NCBI GenBank assembly: GCA_028023455.1
Contig: JAQFVV010000050.1
Span: forward strand, 2,188,411-2,252,410
Origin: Epiperipatus broadwayi
Lineage: Eukaryota; Onychophora; Udeonychophora; Euonychophora; Peripatidae
Length of the DNA stretch: 64,000 nt
Reading direction: 5' to 3'
Shown here one piece after another: positions 34,199 to 46,413 of this stretch (its first letter is position 1; each line of letters starts with the position of its first letter). Under the pieces are notes generated by a model, which was not told the origin of the DNA, did not search any database, and saw nothing but the letters and a program-made list of their open reading frames with translations. The position numbers and the translations under genes are program-made.

Positions 34199-37100
34199 AT
34201 ATTTTTGATCACGATTTGGACGTAATTTACCATCAAATTATTGAAATAAATTACGTATTTCAGCTGTTTCATTTTTGTACAAGTTTAAAAGCTTACCTTT
34301 TCGTTAAAATTTCCCAACACTCAATTCCCTAAAATTATTAAAAATTATTTGCATAAATGATAATTTCAAATAATGTTTTTCTTTTTTTGTGTGTGTGGTC
34401 ATATATTATCCCTAAACTCTCTTATTTCTCCAATAGAATATTTTGTTTATATCATTATCATTACCACAACCACACCATCATTATTATCATTATTTGTTTT
34501 TTATTGTAAATCACTTCTTTCTTTTCTCATTATCGACTGATCTTCTCACGTAAATTCTTAAACAATAGTTGATTTCGAGTTATTTAAGAAGTGCATAGTT
34601 TTATGAAAAGTGTTAATACTTTTGAAAATTACATAAATTCTCCTAAACTCGTTTTTCTTTATATTATAAAAGTGTTTCTACTAATATTATTTATTCTTAA
34701 TTATAATTCTAAAAAAAAAAAAAGGTTTTTCTTCAGTAATTGTAATGATATAACAAAATGATAAATCGTTTAAGAACAAAACAGGTTTGAATTTGTAATA
34801 AATTTACTTAAAGCTGAGCGCTTTCAGGACTGAATAGAAACATAATCATAGCATTATGTGACTAAAGGAAATTGAGATCTAATGTTACTTTTGAATATTA
34901 AATAATAGATTATCATAAAATTGAATTTTTCCGAGTGGATTTACATACTAATGGCGGAGGTGATCGTTACAAGTGCATTTCATTAGAAAGAGGGGCGCTA
35001 GACTACTTTATCACCCCACCCCCCCATTTTTCTAATCCCACCCCACTCTTCTTTGATATTTAAATATTTGATCCTGACATTTTTCTTATAAACTTTGTTT
35101 TATATACGTTATCAACTTTACTATACTTCTCATTTTATCTACATTAATTTTCTTTATTTCTCTTTTTCTGTAGTATTAATTTTATTCTCATTTCAATTTC
35201 AATATTCAATTCCATTCTTCAAATTCTGGATACTCTTTTCTTTATTAGTATTGTTTACTATTAAAAATAAATAAACAAGCTAATAAAAATTTAATAAATT
35301 AAGAATTATATTATTCTCAATATGCAATTCATTCTGTTTAATTATTCTTTTATTATTAGATAACATCACGTCGTCTTATAATATCACCAAAATAGACCAA
35401 TTACAACTAAGTATTTATCTTTTGAATAAAAACTGAAACCTAATCTGATAAATTATCCGATTGTTCACTTTTCTTACTTTTCACAATCCCCAAAAGTTTG
35501 CATCAGAACCACAGTTCTAAAAGCACCAATGCATTTTCCTATCCTTTTTTTGACTGTCCAACATTTCCATCCAGACAGTTTATGGGAAATATAATAACTT
35601 AAACAATTTCCAATCTTAATTTTAATGATATTTCATCTACTTCTAAATTATTATTTTTAGATTTATTAAAGCAATTGTATCTAGTGTTGGTCTTTAATGA
35701 ATATCTTGACTTTTAGATCCTCCACTATCACTAACCACCTATACACTTTTTATTATTATCAATTTTTAAATCGATTGACCTTCTTATTGATGAATTCCCA
35801 GGTAGACATACCACTACAGTATCTGTCTCTATTCTTTTTAAAAATAATATCTGCATATTCTCTAATTATGATGTCTTCTATCAAAATCATTTCACAATTA
35901 TCTTTTTCACTTTTTATGTGATTTAATGTAGTGATAAATTAATGAAACCTAAAACCAAAAGTCCATGATCACGGATATGGCTCTGTTTTTTTCAATAATC
36001 TCACAATCAATAATTTTTTTAGTACTTTTGTCAACCTTATACAAATGTTCTCAATTAAATCTATTTCATTCTTATAATATCTGTCTATTATTTATTCAAT
36101 TTATTTATACTTACTACTTAAAAATATATTTCTATTGTGGGTCCTATTACACCTTATTTGTTTTTGTATCTCTTCATTGTTTATTTTTTTAATCTAAAAT
36201 CTTTTGTAATGATATCAATTGTAACCCCATCCTCCCATATCTACATTTTCTTTAACAACTACTAAATGACATATTCCAATATCCAAATTAATACATTTTT
36301 TTAATCTCCTTCAACAAACTAATGCTGTCTATGCACATCCAAAATCCTTTCATATCTGACTTAATCTCATTTTTTAATATTTTAAACATAAGCTTTTCAC
36401 ATACATAATTCTATTTTTTTAATTTCATTTAGCTTCTGTAAATATTATTCTACTTGCATAAATTTTATGAAAAATGTTTTTCCCTTTTGTTTTTATACCT
36501 TAACTTAAATACTCTATTTGAAAATATTTGTCTTAAATAATCTAATAAATTCTCATTATCTTCCTTCATTCCAAATGTTCCAAAAACAATATATATTATA
36601 CACACATATTCCTTTTTCATTTTAAATATGTTTATTTATCAATTAATATCTACTTCTTCCAGAATACTGATCATCACACAGTCATTCTCAAATGACTCCA
36701 ATATATGTATAAACAATCTCTTAGAAACATTTTCAACAATTAATAAATCATATTAAAATTTCCAAAAATATTACCATTTTCAATATTTATTCTTTAAAAA
36801 CATGTTCCTCCCTCCCTATGTTTAATCTCGATTCTGTAATACATCTTCATATTCCTTTATTTCCTTCCTTCCTCTCTGTTTTTATTCTCCCCTTTTTTTA
36901 AATTGACACAGTAATAATTAATGATCAACATTTTATCCTTAAAAAACTATTTACATTAAAAATTGCATATAATTTCTAAGAATTACATTTTTATTTGAAT
37001 TCAACAACACTTTTATTTTAATAAAATATCTAATTTTTTTTGTTCGAATTGATATAATTAAGTACTAATATATTTTTCCAGAATGTCTATTTTGTCTTTC

Positions 37101-37239
37101 CTAAATTTAAGATAAACTTCCCTTGGATACTTAACAATATATTAAAATCAAAATCATAAGAACAATAAATTTCCTTTAAATAATTAGCTTAACCCTTATA
37201 TAATTTAATCTTCAGGCAAACTTAAATTTCCTCTTCCGC
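34199..37239. other. gene-free AT-rich region left of LTR element A
   Basis: This is about 3 kb of AT-rich, pyrimidine-biased DNA. It includes a C-rich tract near 35019-35044. The open frames at 35697-35921 and 35965-36192 encode hydrophobic peptides without recognisable domains. No repeat family of the window could be recognised here. Confidence 0.45.
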
Positions 37240-37243
37240 GTAT

Positions 37244-39516
37244 TGTACCGAGACAAAGTCGGTACAGGTATATACGCACACACACGAGCAATGTAAACAC
37301 TCTATATTTTTTTCTTCTTTCACTTTCAACTTATGACAAAAAAAATAAATGTAGTTTTCTTTCAATGCGTTATAAAATACACTGTAAAATAAAATGTTAA
37401 TATTTCTGATTAAATAGTTTAAGGCTTTCATATAATCTACTATAATAATATTCTCTAAAAAAAAAAAAAAAATAAAATATAAAATATTACTAATATGCCA
37501 TTTTAAATCTCAATAAGTGATTTCTACTTGTATATGCCACGGGGGTAATTAAAAGGGGTTTATTTTAGATTATAACTGTAGTGAAAGTTAAAAGCTTATA
37601 GAAGTGATTTTGAGACAGATTAAATGCTCGACTTTTAAACTAATGTAATTTAAATTGTTCTCTTAAAACACGCACACATGTATGCATAAAAGGTGTGAAT
37701 AAGTATGAATTTTTTCTAACTGAGATTGCAATATGAGATTGCATAAACCTAAGATTGCCTCAAGCATATGGATTGAGTGGACATTACGTAGGACACGGAC
37801 CCCAATGACAACTCAAAGAATATTGAACTCTGGGTGGAGATTCGATCCTCAGATAATAACCAACCCATATAAATATGAGTCTAAATCTAAAGAAAGGATC
37901 TTTGATCTTTTACACTCCTTTTTTTGTTTATGCTTATAGTTTTTTTTTAGATTCCTCCGGAAGCTACAACTAGAACTTTTCTCTTTTTTGCTATCCGGTT
38001 TATCCAATATGATCACTGTGAAATTAACATTTAGAGCGTCGATCGTCATGATGGGCTAGAAAACCCTTCAGTGATTGACCGACGCTCCGCCGCCAGAACA
38101 TCTCCACAGCTATGAATGATCAACAACAATACCGTCCGAACATAGTGCTCCAATCAGTCTAAGGACGTTGTTCCGTTTAATATACCAGAATCGTCCAAAC
38201 ATACTACGCTGAACTTATGTGAAATGAATAACCATGCATTATGGAAACATCATCTATCAGGTTCGAACCCTCACCAAATTAGAAGCAGCAGAAGACTAAG
38301 CAAAATCCTAGGTAAACATTTTTTTTTTATAATGCTTCCATTCATTCTTTACGTAAACTTAAAAGGCAATCTCATAATTAATTAAATTCGACTTTCGTAA
38401 ATCAAAATATAAAATGATCCGTAATCCCTCATATTTAAATCTTATTAATTAAATTCAACTTTCGTAAATAAAAATATCAGATGCTACATAGTTCCTCATA
38501 TTTAAATCTTAGGACTTTTCCAGTTATGAACTTTGATCCTAATTATTATTTTCTTTCGCAGATAAACTATAACACACATCTATTTTCAAAATGTAAAAAG
38601 AGGAAATATATTTTATCAGCCATGTTTATTATGCATAATATGTTCTTTTCTGTGCGAGTGCGAGAATGCGCGTATGTGCGTGTAAATAAAGTTATTAATC
38701 AATGTTTCATTTTTTTTATAATCAATAAATTTTTTTTTAATTTAAACTAGTCGAGCATTCCTCAAATCATTTCTATAATTAAATATATATATATTTTTTT
38801 CAAGTTATTATTATTGTTAGCATTTATTCATACAATTAATTATTTTACTTTTAAATTTGTCTTTCTTATATTTTTCTTTTGTTTTTATTTCTTTTAAATT
38901 TCATTCATAAACATCGTGCCGTAAGTCACGATGTTTACTTATTATGTAGTTAACATAGATTTAAGAGTTGGGAGGGCCTATTATTAATAAATATAAGTAA
39001 ATGTCAATAGAGCTAGTATAAATAATTCTATTGGACTGTATGATAAAGGGGGGATGATATTATAAGTGTCTAGTTGTTTATTCTAATGATGCCTCAACCG
39101 AACATTCGTATTAGTTATAAATAACCAATGATCCCGTCCAATGCTTGGATCGATCTGTTAATCAACCGATCTTCTTATCCATTGGTTAATATTGTGTCAT
39201 TTGCCAGAATAATAGTCTTGGAGGCAATTTCATCGCGACCCTGAGTGACCCCTATTGGTCCATGCTGGGAGTTCGAGCTTATGGGCAGGGATTAGACTTC
39301 AAAATCGTTTTGATATGACGTAAGGTGATGCGAGAAATTAAATTGTGAATCAAATCATCGTATCTGGTGCCCTCTTGTGTTGATAATGAACAACTATTGA
39401 TATAAGAAAAAATAAATAAATCTTTACGCTGTATCATGTTTGTTTTGGAGCTCACAATCCCTTTTAGGAACGGTTTAATAGGGAGCCGGTGCAAAGGGGT
39501 AAAAGGGGACGGTAGA
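37244..39516 (+). repeat. LTR element A, 5' LTR
   Basis: It starts TGTACCGAGAC and ends GACGGTAGA. The ends form a short imperfect inverted repeat (TGTACCG against TCTACCG), so the 3' dinucleotide is GA and not the usual CA. It is very long for an LTR. It contains small open frames (37733-37939, minus 39279-39494) that recur in the 3' LTR simply because the LTRs are copies. A perfect Pol III B-box word, GGTTCGAACCC, lies at 38260-38270. Which part is promoter (U3), R and U5 cannot be placed by eye. Confidence 0.92.
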
Positions 39517-39520
39517 TAAA

Positions 39521-39538
39521 TGGCGCTTCCAAACGTGA
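39521..39538 (+). promoter_or_regulatory. primer-binding site of LTR element A
   Basis: TGGCGCTTCCAAACGTGA begins four bases after the 5' LTR. The TGG start is complementary to the CCA end of a tRNA, and the pattern resembles the TGGCGCCCAACGTGGGG class of primer sites seen in many Ty3/gypsy and BEL elements. Two extra bases near position 7-8 suggest drift or a variant tRNA. Priming would start minus-strand DNA synthesis here. Confidence 0.7.
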
Positions 39539-39953
39539 GGCTAATATAAATAATGTTTCGGAGAGAAGCAAATCAAGACATTAGCCAAAAGCGGCCGAAC
39601 CTCGTGAAAGACGCAAAACTGAAAAGAAGAAAAAAATCTTTTTTTTTTTCACGTAAACGAAAGTTTGGACGAATAGAAAGGGAAGGAAAAGGGAGAAAAG
39701 GAAAATAACAAACGGAACAAAATACAGCGATTCACAATATCGCAAATCTTTTAATAAAACACTTGGAGCCGGAGCGAAATAAAAAAAAAAAAAAAAAACA
39801 TAGCGGGAGATGGGGGCGCGGACGTCGATTAATCACTTCTTATCATAAATAAAAGAAAATCACGTTCCTTTAAGCATCAACAAAAAGTTGTAACATTTTA
39901 AGTATAAATATAGAAAAAAAAAAAAAAATTTTTTTTTCTTTATTAAATCATAA

Positions 39954-40982
39954 ATGGACAGCAATAACGATACTGCATGGGAGGAGACAGGGGAGAGCCC
40001 TATAACGTTCAAAAAGATAGATGTTAAAGAAGAGGCTGAATCAGAAATAAAAATGCTTCTTAAAATGATGAGCCAAATGATGATAGAGATGAGGGAAGAT
40101 AGGGAAGAAAGAAGGAAGAGAGAAGAGTACAGAGAAGAAGAAAGAAGGAAAAGGGAAGAGGAGAGAAGAGAAAGAAGGAAGAGAGAAGAGGACAGAGAAG
40201 AAGAAAGAAGGAAAGAGAGAAAGGAGGAGAGAGGGGAATTCATTAGGGAGATACGAAAATTATTGAAGGGAAACACAGGAGAGTCAGAGGAGGACCAGAG
40301 CAAAGAGGAAGAAATAAAGATTGACGAAGTAAAGACGGAGATTACCTCAATAAAAATAGAGATCGGTGCAGCAAAAGCCGAAATAGAAGAAACGAAGACT
40401 GAAGTGATAACAGCAAAGGCAGAGTTGGAAGACGTAAGACAAAAGGTGGACGCGATAAATAGAAAGGTAGAAGGAATCGAGCCACAACAGAACGTACCGA
40501 GAGAAATTATGGCCAAACGTCTGGAGCCAGACAAAATCAATATTGCCAGCACATACCTGCAAGGGCCAGCTAGAGATTGGTGGCGAACGATCGAGTTTAA
40601 GCCCAGATCGTTCGTAGAATATCGAGAAGAGATCCTACGAAGCTTTTGGAATGCTACCAGACAAGAGGGGATCTACTTTCACATCACCAATGAAAAATAC
40701 GGGCTCAAACCTAACGAGACGATAACGCAGTTCTATTACAGGCAGGTGGCCGGCCCCCAGCAGCTACCAGCGTATCACATGACGGAGGAGCAAATCGTCT
40801 CGACCATTAGACACAACATGCCAACAGACATCAGGCAGATGATGCTAAGCAGGGATGACGGGGGCATCCACAAGATGGGGGATGCCATAGCCAAGTTCGA
40901 GCGAGCGGAAGGACGGGAAAGGCATATAGAGAGGCCGGGACATGAACCATATAGAAGAAAGCTACCACCAGATCGATACTGA
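39954..40982 (+). CDS. Gag-like protein of LTR element A
   Basis: A 342-codon intact ORF, the longest in the window. Residues about 1-40 are acidic. Residues about 43-95 are an almost uninterrupted Arg/Glu/Lys block (repeats of EERRKREE), a predicted long charged coiled coil. Residues about 115-180 form a second helical stretch with heptad-like 'EI..AKAEIEE' repeats. From about residue 190 a capsid-like domain carries YLQGPARDWWRTIEF (about 200-214), the L.G.A..WW motif of Ty3/gypsy gag, followed by FW..TRQEG, ETITQFYYRQ and VSTIRHNMP blocks. No CCHC zinc knuckle is seen. Gag would build the virus-like particle. The ATG at 39954 follows the LTR and leader, with a stop at 40980-40982. Capsid assignment is by motif, not alignment. 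Confidence 0.85.
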   Translation: MDSNNDTAWEETGESPITFKKIDVKEEAESEIKMLLKMMSQMMIEMREDREERRKREEYREEERRKREEERRERRKREEDREEERRKERKEERGEFIREIRKLLKGNTGESEEDQSKEEEIKIDEVKTEITSIKIEIGAAKAEIEETKTEVITAKAELEDVRQKVDAINRKVEGIEPQQNVPREIMAKRLEPDKINIASTYLQGPARDWWRTIEFKPRSFVEYREEILRSFWNATRQEGIYFHITNEKYGLKPNETITQFYYRQVAGPQQLPAYHMTEEQIVSTIRHNMPTDIRQMMLSRDDGGIHKMGDAIAKFERAEGRERHIERPGHEPYRRKLPPDRY

Positions 40983-41989
40983 TGAAAAATTAGTCTAAAA
41001 ACACGTTGACGAACACGGATTTGCCACAGGAATACGATTACCGGAGCACGCTTTATAAACAACGGTAACTGAAGGAAAATGACCTCGGACCAGAAAGGAC
41101 TTACACATCGCATCGCATCATACAATAACAAGGGGGGAAGGGGGGTTGATAAAACATTATTTTAAACCAAAGCAGACCGCAGATAACTAAACACGAGAGA
41201 AAAAAAAATATAATTTAAAGAGAGAAAAGGAATAAATGTCATAACTCTTCTAAAGAAAACTATTCGAGGTAAATAAGTTAATATTTCTGAAAGCCAGTTT
41301 AAATTAAAAAGAACGTCGCCCACCTTCGACTAAAATATATGTTGCTCGAAAACACGTGGAGAAAGGAAGCGGATGCCGCCTAAAGAAAGAAAGAAAAGCC
41401 GGATCGCGAGAGTGCGCTATTATTGTTCCTTCCCTCAATATTTCCCATTGTGCTAGGAGGTACAGAGCTCGGATATTTTGAATGCTTATTGTTCTATAAC
41501 TCAGATTATTCGCTACCTCGTAAATGTTGTCGTATTTTGCAGAGGGGACTTCGGAAATGACCATCCTCCTGCCTTCCATTAGATAGGCCGTAAGAGAATG
41601 CCTATATGTTCGTAACCTTGCATCGCGGGACTTCGGAAAGGTCCATCCCCATGCCAATCTTCCACCCGGGGTGCCTGTACCAGACTGGGCAAGATATCTC
41701 CAATTATGGCACGCCCGCTCTTTGAAAAAAAAAGGAAAAGGAAAAAAAAAGGGAAAAAAAAAGGGGGATTTTTTTCGAGTTTAGTTCGCAAATGTAAAGT
41801 GTCAATCCGAGCCTGACCACATGACCTGCCACTTCGTTTTCTTTATGTGAGGGGGAGTTGAACTGTAGGATAGTCGGCTAAAATAAATGATTAAAAATCA
41901 CACGAAGCGGGGTCAAAAAATAAGGAATTTTATTGTGAAAATTAAAATGCCAAGCCTCGCATTTTAATTTTAGACGGATCGCGGGGATA
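40983..41989 (+). other. 3' interior of LTR element A, no pol
   Basis: About 1 kb between gag and the 3' LTR. No reverse-transcriptase, integrase or protease motif is visible in any frame. Minus-strand open frames at 41304-41657 and 41579-41791 are GC-skew shadows. Purine-rich runs lie at 41130-41148 and 41724-41766; the expected polypurine tract next to the 3' LTR is weak (GCGGGGATA). Confidence 0.75.
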
Positions 41990-44261
41990 TGTACCGAGAC
42001 AAAGTCGGTACAGGTATATACGCACACACACGAGCAATGTAAACACTCTATATTTTTTTTTCTTCTTTCACTTTCAACTTATGACAAAAAAAATAAATGT
42101 AGTTTTCTTTCAATGCGTTATAAAATACACTGTAAAATAAAATGTTAATATTTCTGATTAAATAGTTTAAGGCTTTCATATAATCTACTATAATAATATT
42201 CTCTAAAAAAAAAAAAAAATAAAATATAAAGTATTAATAATATGCCATTTTAAATCTCAATAAGTGATTTCTACTTGTATATGCCGTGGGGGTAATTAAA
42301 AGGGGTTTATTTTAGATTATAACTGTAGTGAAAGTTAAAAGCTTATAGAAGTGATTTTGAGACAGATTAAATGCTCGACTTTTAAACTAATGTAATTTAA
42401 ATTGTTCTCTTAAAACACGCACACATGTATGCATAAAAGGTGTGAATAAGTATGAATTTTTTCTAACTGAGATTGCAATATGAGATTGCATAAACCTAAG
42501 ATTGCCTCAAGCATATGGATTGAGTGGACATTACGTAGGACACGGACCCCAACGACAACTCAAAGAATATTGAACTCTGGGTGGAGATTCGATCCTCAGA
42601 TAATAACCAACCCATATAAATATGAGTCTAAATCTAAAGAAAGGATCTTTGATCTTTTACACTCCTTTTTTTGTTTATGCTTATAGTTTTTTTTTAGATT
42701 CCTCTGGAAGCTACAACTAGAACTTTTCTCTTTTTTGCTATCCGGTTTATCCAATATGATCACTGTGAAATTAACATTTAGAGCGTCGATCGTCATGATG
42801 GGCTAGAAAACCCTTCAGTGATTGACCGACGCTCCGCCGCCAGAACATCTCCACAGCTATGAATGATCAACAACAGTACCGTCCGAACATAGTGCTCCAA
42901 TCAGTCTAAGGACGTTGTTCCGTTTAATATACAAGAATCGTCCAAACATACTACGCTGAACTTATGTGAAATGAATAACCATGTATTATGGAAACATCAT
43001 CTATCAGGTTCGAACCCTCACCAAATTAGAAGCAGCAGAAGACTAAGCAAAATCCTAGGTAAACATTTTTTTTTATAATGCTTCCATTCATTCTTTACGT
43101 AAACTTAAAAGGCAATCTCATAATTAATTAAATTCGACTTTCATAAATCAAAATATAAAATGATCCGTAATCCCTCATATTTAAATCTTATTAATTAAAT
43201 TCAACTTTCGTAAATAAAAATATCAGATGCTACATAGTTCCTCATATTTAAATCTTAGGACTTTTCCAGTTATGAACTTTGATCCTAATTATTATTTTCT
43301 TTCGCAGATAAACTATAACACACACCTAATTTCAGAATGTAAAAAAAGGAAATATATTTTATCATCCATGTTTATTATGCATAATATGTTCTTTTCTGTG
43401 CGAGTGCGAGAATGCGCGTATGTGCGTGTAAATAAAGTTATTAATCAATGTTTCATTTTTTTATAATCAATAAATTTTTTTTTAATTTAAACTAGTCGAG
43501 CATTCCTCAAATCATTTCTATAATTAAATATATATATATTTTTTTGAAGTTATTATTATTGTTAGCATTTATTCATACAATTAATTATTTTACTTTTAAA
43601 TTTGTCTTTCTTATATTTTTCTTTTGTTTTTATTTCTTTTAAATTTCATTCATAAACATCGTGCCGTAAGTCACGATGTTTACTCATTATGTAGTTAACA
43701 TAGATTTAAGAGTTGGGAGGGCCTATCCTTAATAAATATAAGTAAATGTCAATAGAGCTAGTATAAATAATTCTATTGGACTGTATGATAAAGGGGGGAT
43801 GATATTATAAGTGTCTAGTTGTTTATTCTAATGATGCCTCAACCGAACATTCGTATTAGTTATAAATAACCAATGATCCCGTCCAATGCTTGGATCGATC
43901 TGTTAATCAACTGATCTTCTTATCCATTGGTTAATATTGTGTCATTTGCCAGAATAATAGTCTTGGAGGCAATTTCATCACGACCCTGAGTGACCCCTAT
44001 TGGTCCATGCTGGGAGTTCGAGCTTATGGGCAGGGATTAGACTTCAAAATCGTTTTGATATGACGTAAGGTGATGCGAGAAATTAAATTGTGAATCAAAT
44101 CATCATATCTGGCGCCCTCTTGTGTTGATAATGAACAACTATTGATATAAGAAAAAATAAATAAATCTTTACGCTGTATCATGTTTGTTTTGGAGCTCAC
44201 AATCCCTTTTAGGAACGGTTTAATAGGGAGCCGGTGCAAAGGGGTAAAAGGGGACGGTAGA
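41990..44261 (+). repeat. LTR element A, 3' LTR
   Basis: Same sequence as the 5' LTR apart from about 25 substitutions and a few homopolymer indels; for example 'gccacggg' becomes 'gccgtggg' and 'ccaatgacaac' becomes 'ccaacgacaac'. It ends GACGGTAGA directly before the duplication GTAT. The B-box word is conserved at 43007-43017. Confidence 0.93.
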
Positions 44262-44429
44262 GTATATTCTTGAAATATGTTAGTAAAGACATTTCAGAAA
44301 AGTCATTCCTCTCCCCCAGAACCATTTCATGCTGAACCGCCATTTTCCCGTTGACGTAAACGCAACCTTGTACACACGATTATGTGCAGAGTATTAAATT
44401 ATTACAATTTGAATTAAAGGTATCAAATT

Positions 44430-45740
44430 TTCTATGCTCGCGTCTTTGACACGACCCATTTTAGACAAAAAAATTAATGATTATTATTAATCATTTATTA
44501 CACTAGAGATTATTACATTATTCCTAACCCTCACACATTTTATTTTCAAAAGATTAAGATATTTATATATATTTATCATTATTAGATATATATTATCATT
44601 ATTTCACTTGATTTTGAACTTTTCTTTTTCAGTGTGTATTAACAAATTATCTAATAAAGTACATAGCTTAGTTCTATACGTGTCAACCAAATTTATTCAG
44701 TAAACAATTCATATTAGTAGCACTCTTTACCAGGTTTCATTTGAATTTATATTGGAAAATTTTCTTTTTTTCAAAAAGACAGAAAAAAACTAATTTATTT
44801 CTGAAATAAGTATCTTAGATTTTTTTATTTCAAAAGTCAGCACATATTTATTCTAAATCAGGTTATAAATTATACATATTCAAATAGATATCATAAATTA
44901 CAATAAAATATAATTATTGGATTCTGTAGTTTGCATGTAGATATGGAAAAAATGCATATAATATTTAAAAATACCATTATACACATGGATACAAATATCT
45001 AAAACTCTACAATATGTTCATCAAACACATGAATAAGAACATAGGAAAAAGACAAATGAGCCCCAAATATCCATTTCAAATTTAAGCAGCATTCATCCAT
45101 TGACCCAAGTCTCCATCTTATTCCCATGAGTTCATCTTTTGTTCAATTAAATCACCGACACTATATTATGATATTTTGCTTTTCTAAATATCAAATTTCT
45201 ATGATCTTAACTGCTCACTAATTACCTAAGATAAATCTTTAATGATTATTACTAACAATTTATTCCAAATAGAGGTTAGTCCTAGCTGAGATATGAGCTT
45301 TAAACCTTACTTAAAGATTAATATATCTTCTTATAATTAAACCTAAACCATGGAATAATGCAACTTTATCTCATCACATTTGTAATATTTTTTCTAGATA
45401 TACTTAGAACTCTTTAAGCATATGAAAAAAACATTTTTGAAAAAGTCAAATAACTCTCTAGCAACCAGCAAACTTCGGTTGTTCCAGATCACAATTTCTT
45501 ACACATATCTTAATAATTTTTTCAGTATTTATCAACACTTTAATTTACAAGTGTCTGTACAGACAACTTGTAGATAAATACATTAATGATTATTACTAAT
45601 CACTTCTTAAATTAGAGATTATTCCTAATTAAGATAAAAACATCTATTAATGATTAGTATATCTAGTTATTTTAATTGAACATAAACACATGGAGAAAAT
45701 TAATTTCATCTCAAGTGATTGGCGACAAAATTATGATTGC
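44430..45740 (-). repeat. 360-bp family, degenerate tandem array in reverse orientation
   Basis: The phrase 'aatgattattactaat...attagagattattcctaa' recurs at about 44486, 45241 and 45587, spaced at multiples of roughly 350-375 bp. Between them lie 'gagccccaaatatccatttc' (45058) and 'ccagatcacaatttcttac' (45485), which are the reverse complement of the forward units at 31.7-32.4 kb. The array is thus the same family, inverted. No gene is present. Confidence 0.6.
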
Positions 45741-45774
45741 AGAATGTTTAACACTTATTAATCAAACTGAAAAT

Positions 45775-45787
45775 ATCACACACACAT

Positions 45788-45818
<31 letters not shown>

Positions 45819-45925
45819 ACCATTAGAAATCAGTCAACACTTAAACAATTTTAATATAGATAACAATCAACAATTTCAAACTGTTGTCAAGGCAACCTCT
45901 TTTTAACATTATATATATATATATT
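45775..45925 (-). repeat. CA/TA microsatellite and Penelope-like terminal fragment
   Basis: A CA tract followed by a TA tract spans about 45777-45818. On the minus strand 45860-45905 reads 'aaagaggttgccttgacaac' then 'agtttgaaattgttgatt', a segment resembling the 3' terminal part of Penelope-like elements. A further TA run lies at 45909-45924. Confidence 0.4.
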
Positions 45926-46005
45926 ATAACTTTTTGGGCTGTACCGTGTATTATTTTCTATTAAACACCGATATTTCGATGGAATAGCAAACACCATTAT
46001 CAAGG

Positions 46006-46413
46006 TTAAATTTTGAAAGAAAAACCATTAGATCTTAAATAATGTGACTGTGTGTGAGATGAGAAATGAGATCCAACTTGAAGTAGTTCAGCATTCACAA
46101 TATGAGGCTTATCAAAATGTTTATTTTCCTCAGTATTTTTACCTATTAATTTTAAGTTAATATTGGATAAAATGAGAGGTTTCCACATAGCTGGAATATG
46201 TTGTGCTTCATGAGCCCTATTTAAACCAGTAGGTCTCTTTAATATTTCAATTGACTCTCTCATGATTCCTAAATGATATCTTTCCAAATTAGAAAGTATT
46301 TATGTATTGTCAAAATCAGGCTTGTGACCAGTTTCTAAAAAATGGGAAGTAAAAACTGATTTGCTAATTTTTTGATTAAAAGCATTTCTATGTTCCTTAA
46401 CCCTGACATTTAT
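46006..46413 (-). pseudogene. Penelope-like GIY-YIG domain, C-terminal part
   Basis: After the stop the same domain continues: VRVKEHRNAF (the R...H helix), TSHFLETGHKPDF, LSNLERYHLGIMRESIEI (helix with the catalytic Glu), then an LKRP/LNRAHEA tail. A stop splits it near 46280. The open frame 46006-46287 holds the last 93 codons. The region beyond to 45926 is 3' non-coding with 'atcgaaatatcggtg' near the end. Confidence 0.85.

Larger units (their letters stand above)
37240..44265 (+). mobile_element. LTR element A: gag-only, pol-less LTR retrotransposon
   Basis: A complete non-autonomous LTR retrotransposon. The 4-bp duplication GTAT flanks it at 37240-37243 and 44262-44265. Two long LTRs (2273 and 2272 bp) enclose a 2473-bp interior that carries a primer-binding-like site, a leader and one gag-like ORF but no protease, reverse transcriptase, RNase H, integrase or env. 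By hand I count about 25 substitutions between the LTRs (around 1%), so insertion was fairly recent. It must have relied on enzymes from another element. It resembles LARD-type elements but keeps gag. Confidence 0.93.

Noticed and set aside
34987-35001. 'aaagaggggcgcta' resembling a CTCF core site
   Set aside because: A single partial match with no flanking upstream module; too short to support in the absence of conservation or occupancy data.
37733-37939. 68-codon ORF repeated almost unchanged at 42480-42686
   Set aside because: It is repeated because it lies in both LTRs of element A. No domain is recognisable, and near-identity reflects recent LTR copying, not selection.
39279-39494. 71-codon minus ORF, also at 44024-44239
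   Set aside because: Also LTR sequence; only one residue differs, as expected from about 1% LTR divergence. No evidence of translation.
39860-40552. 230-codon minus-strand ORF rich in Ser/Leu/Ile
   Set aside because: It is the antisense of the purine-rich coiled-coil part of the gag-like ORF. The low-complexity Ser/Leu pattern is what GA-rich codons give on the opposite strand.
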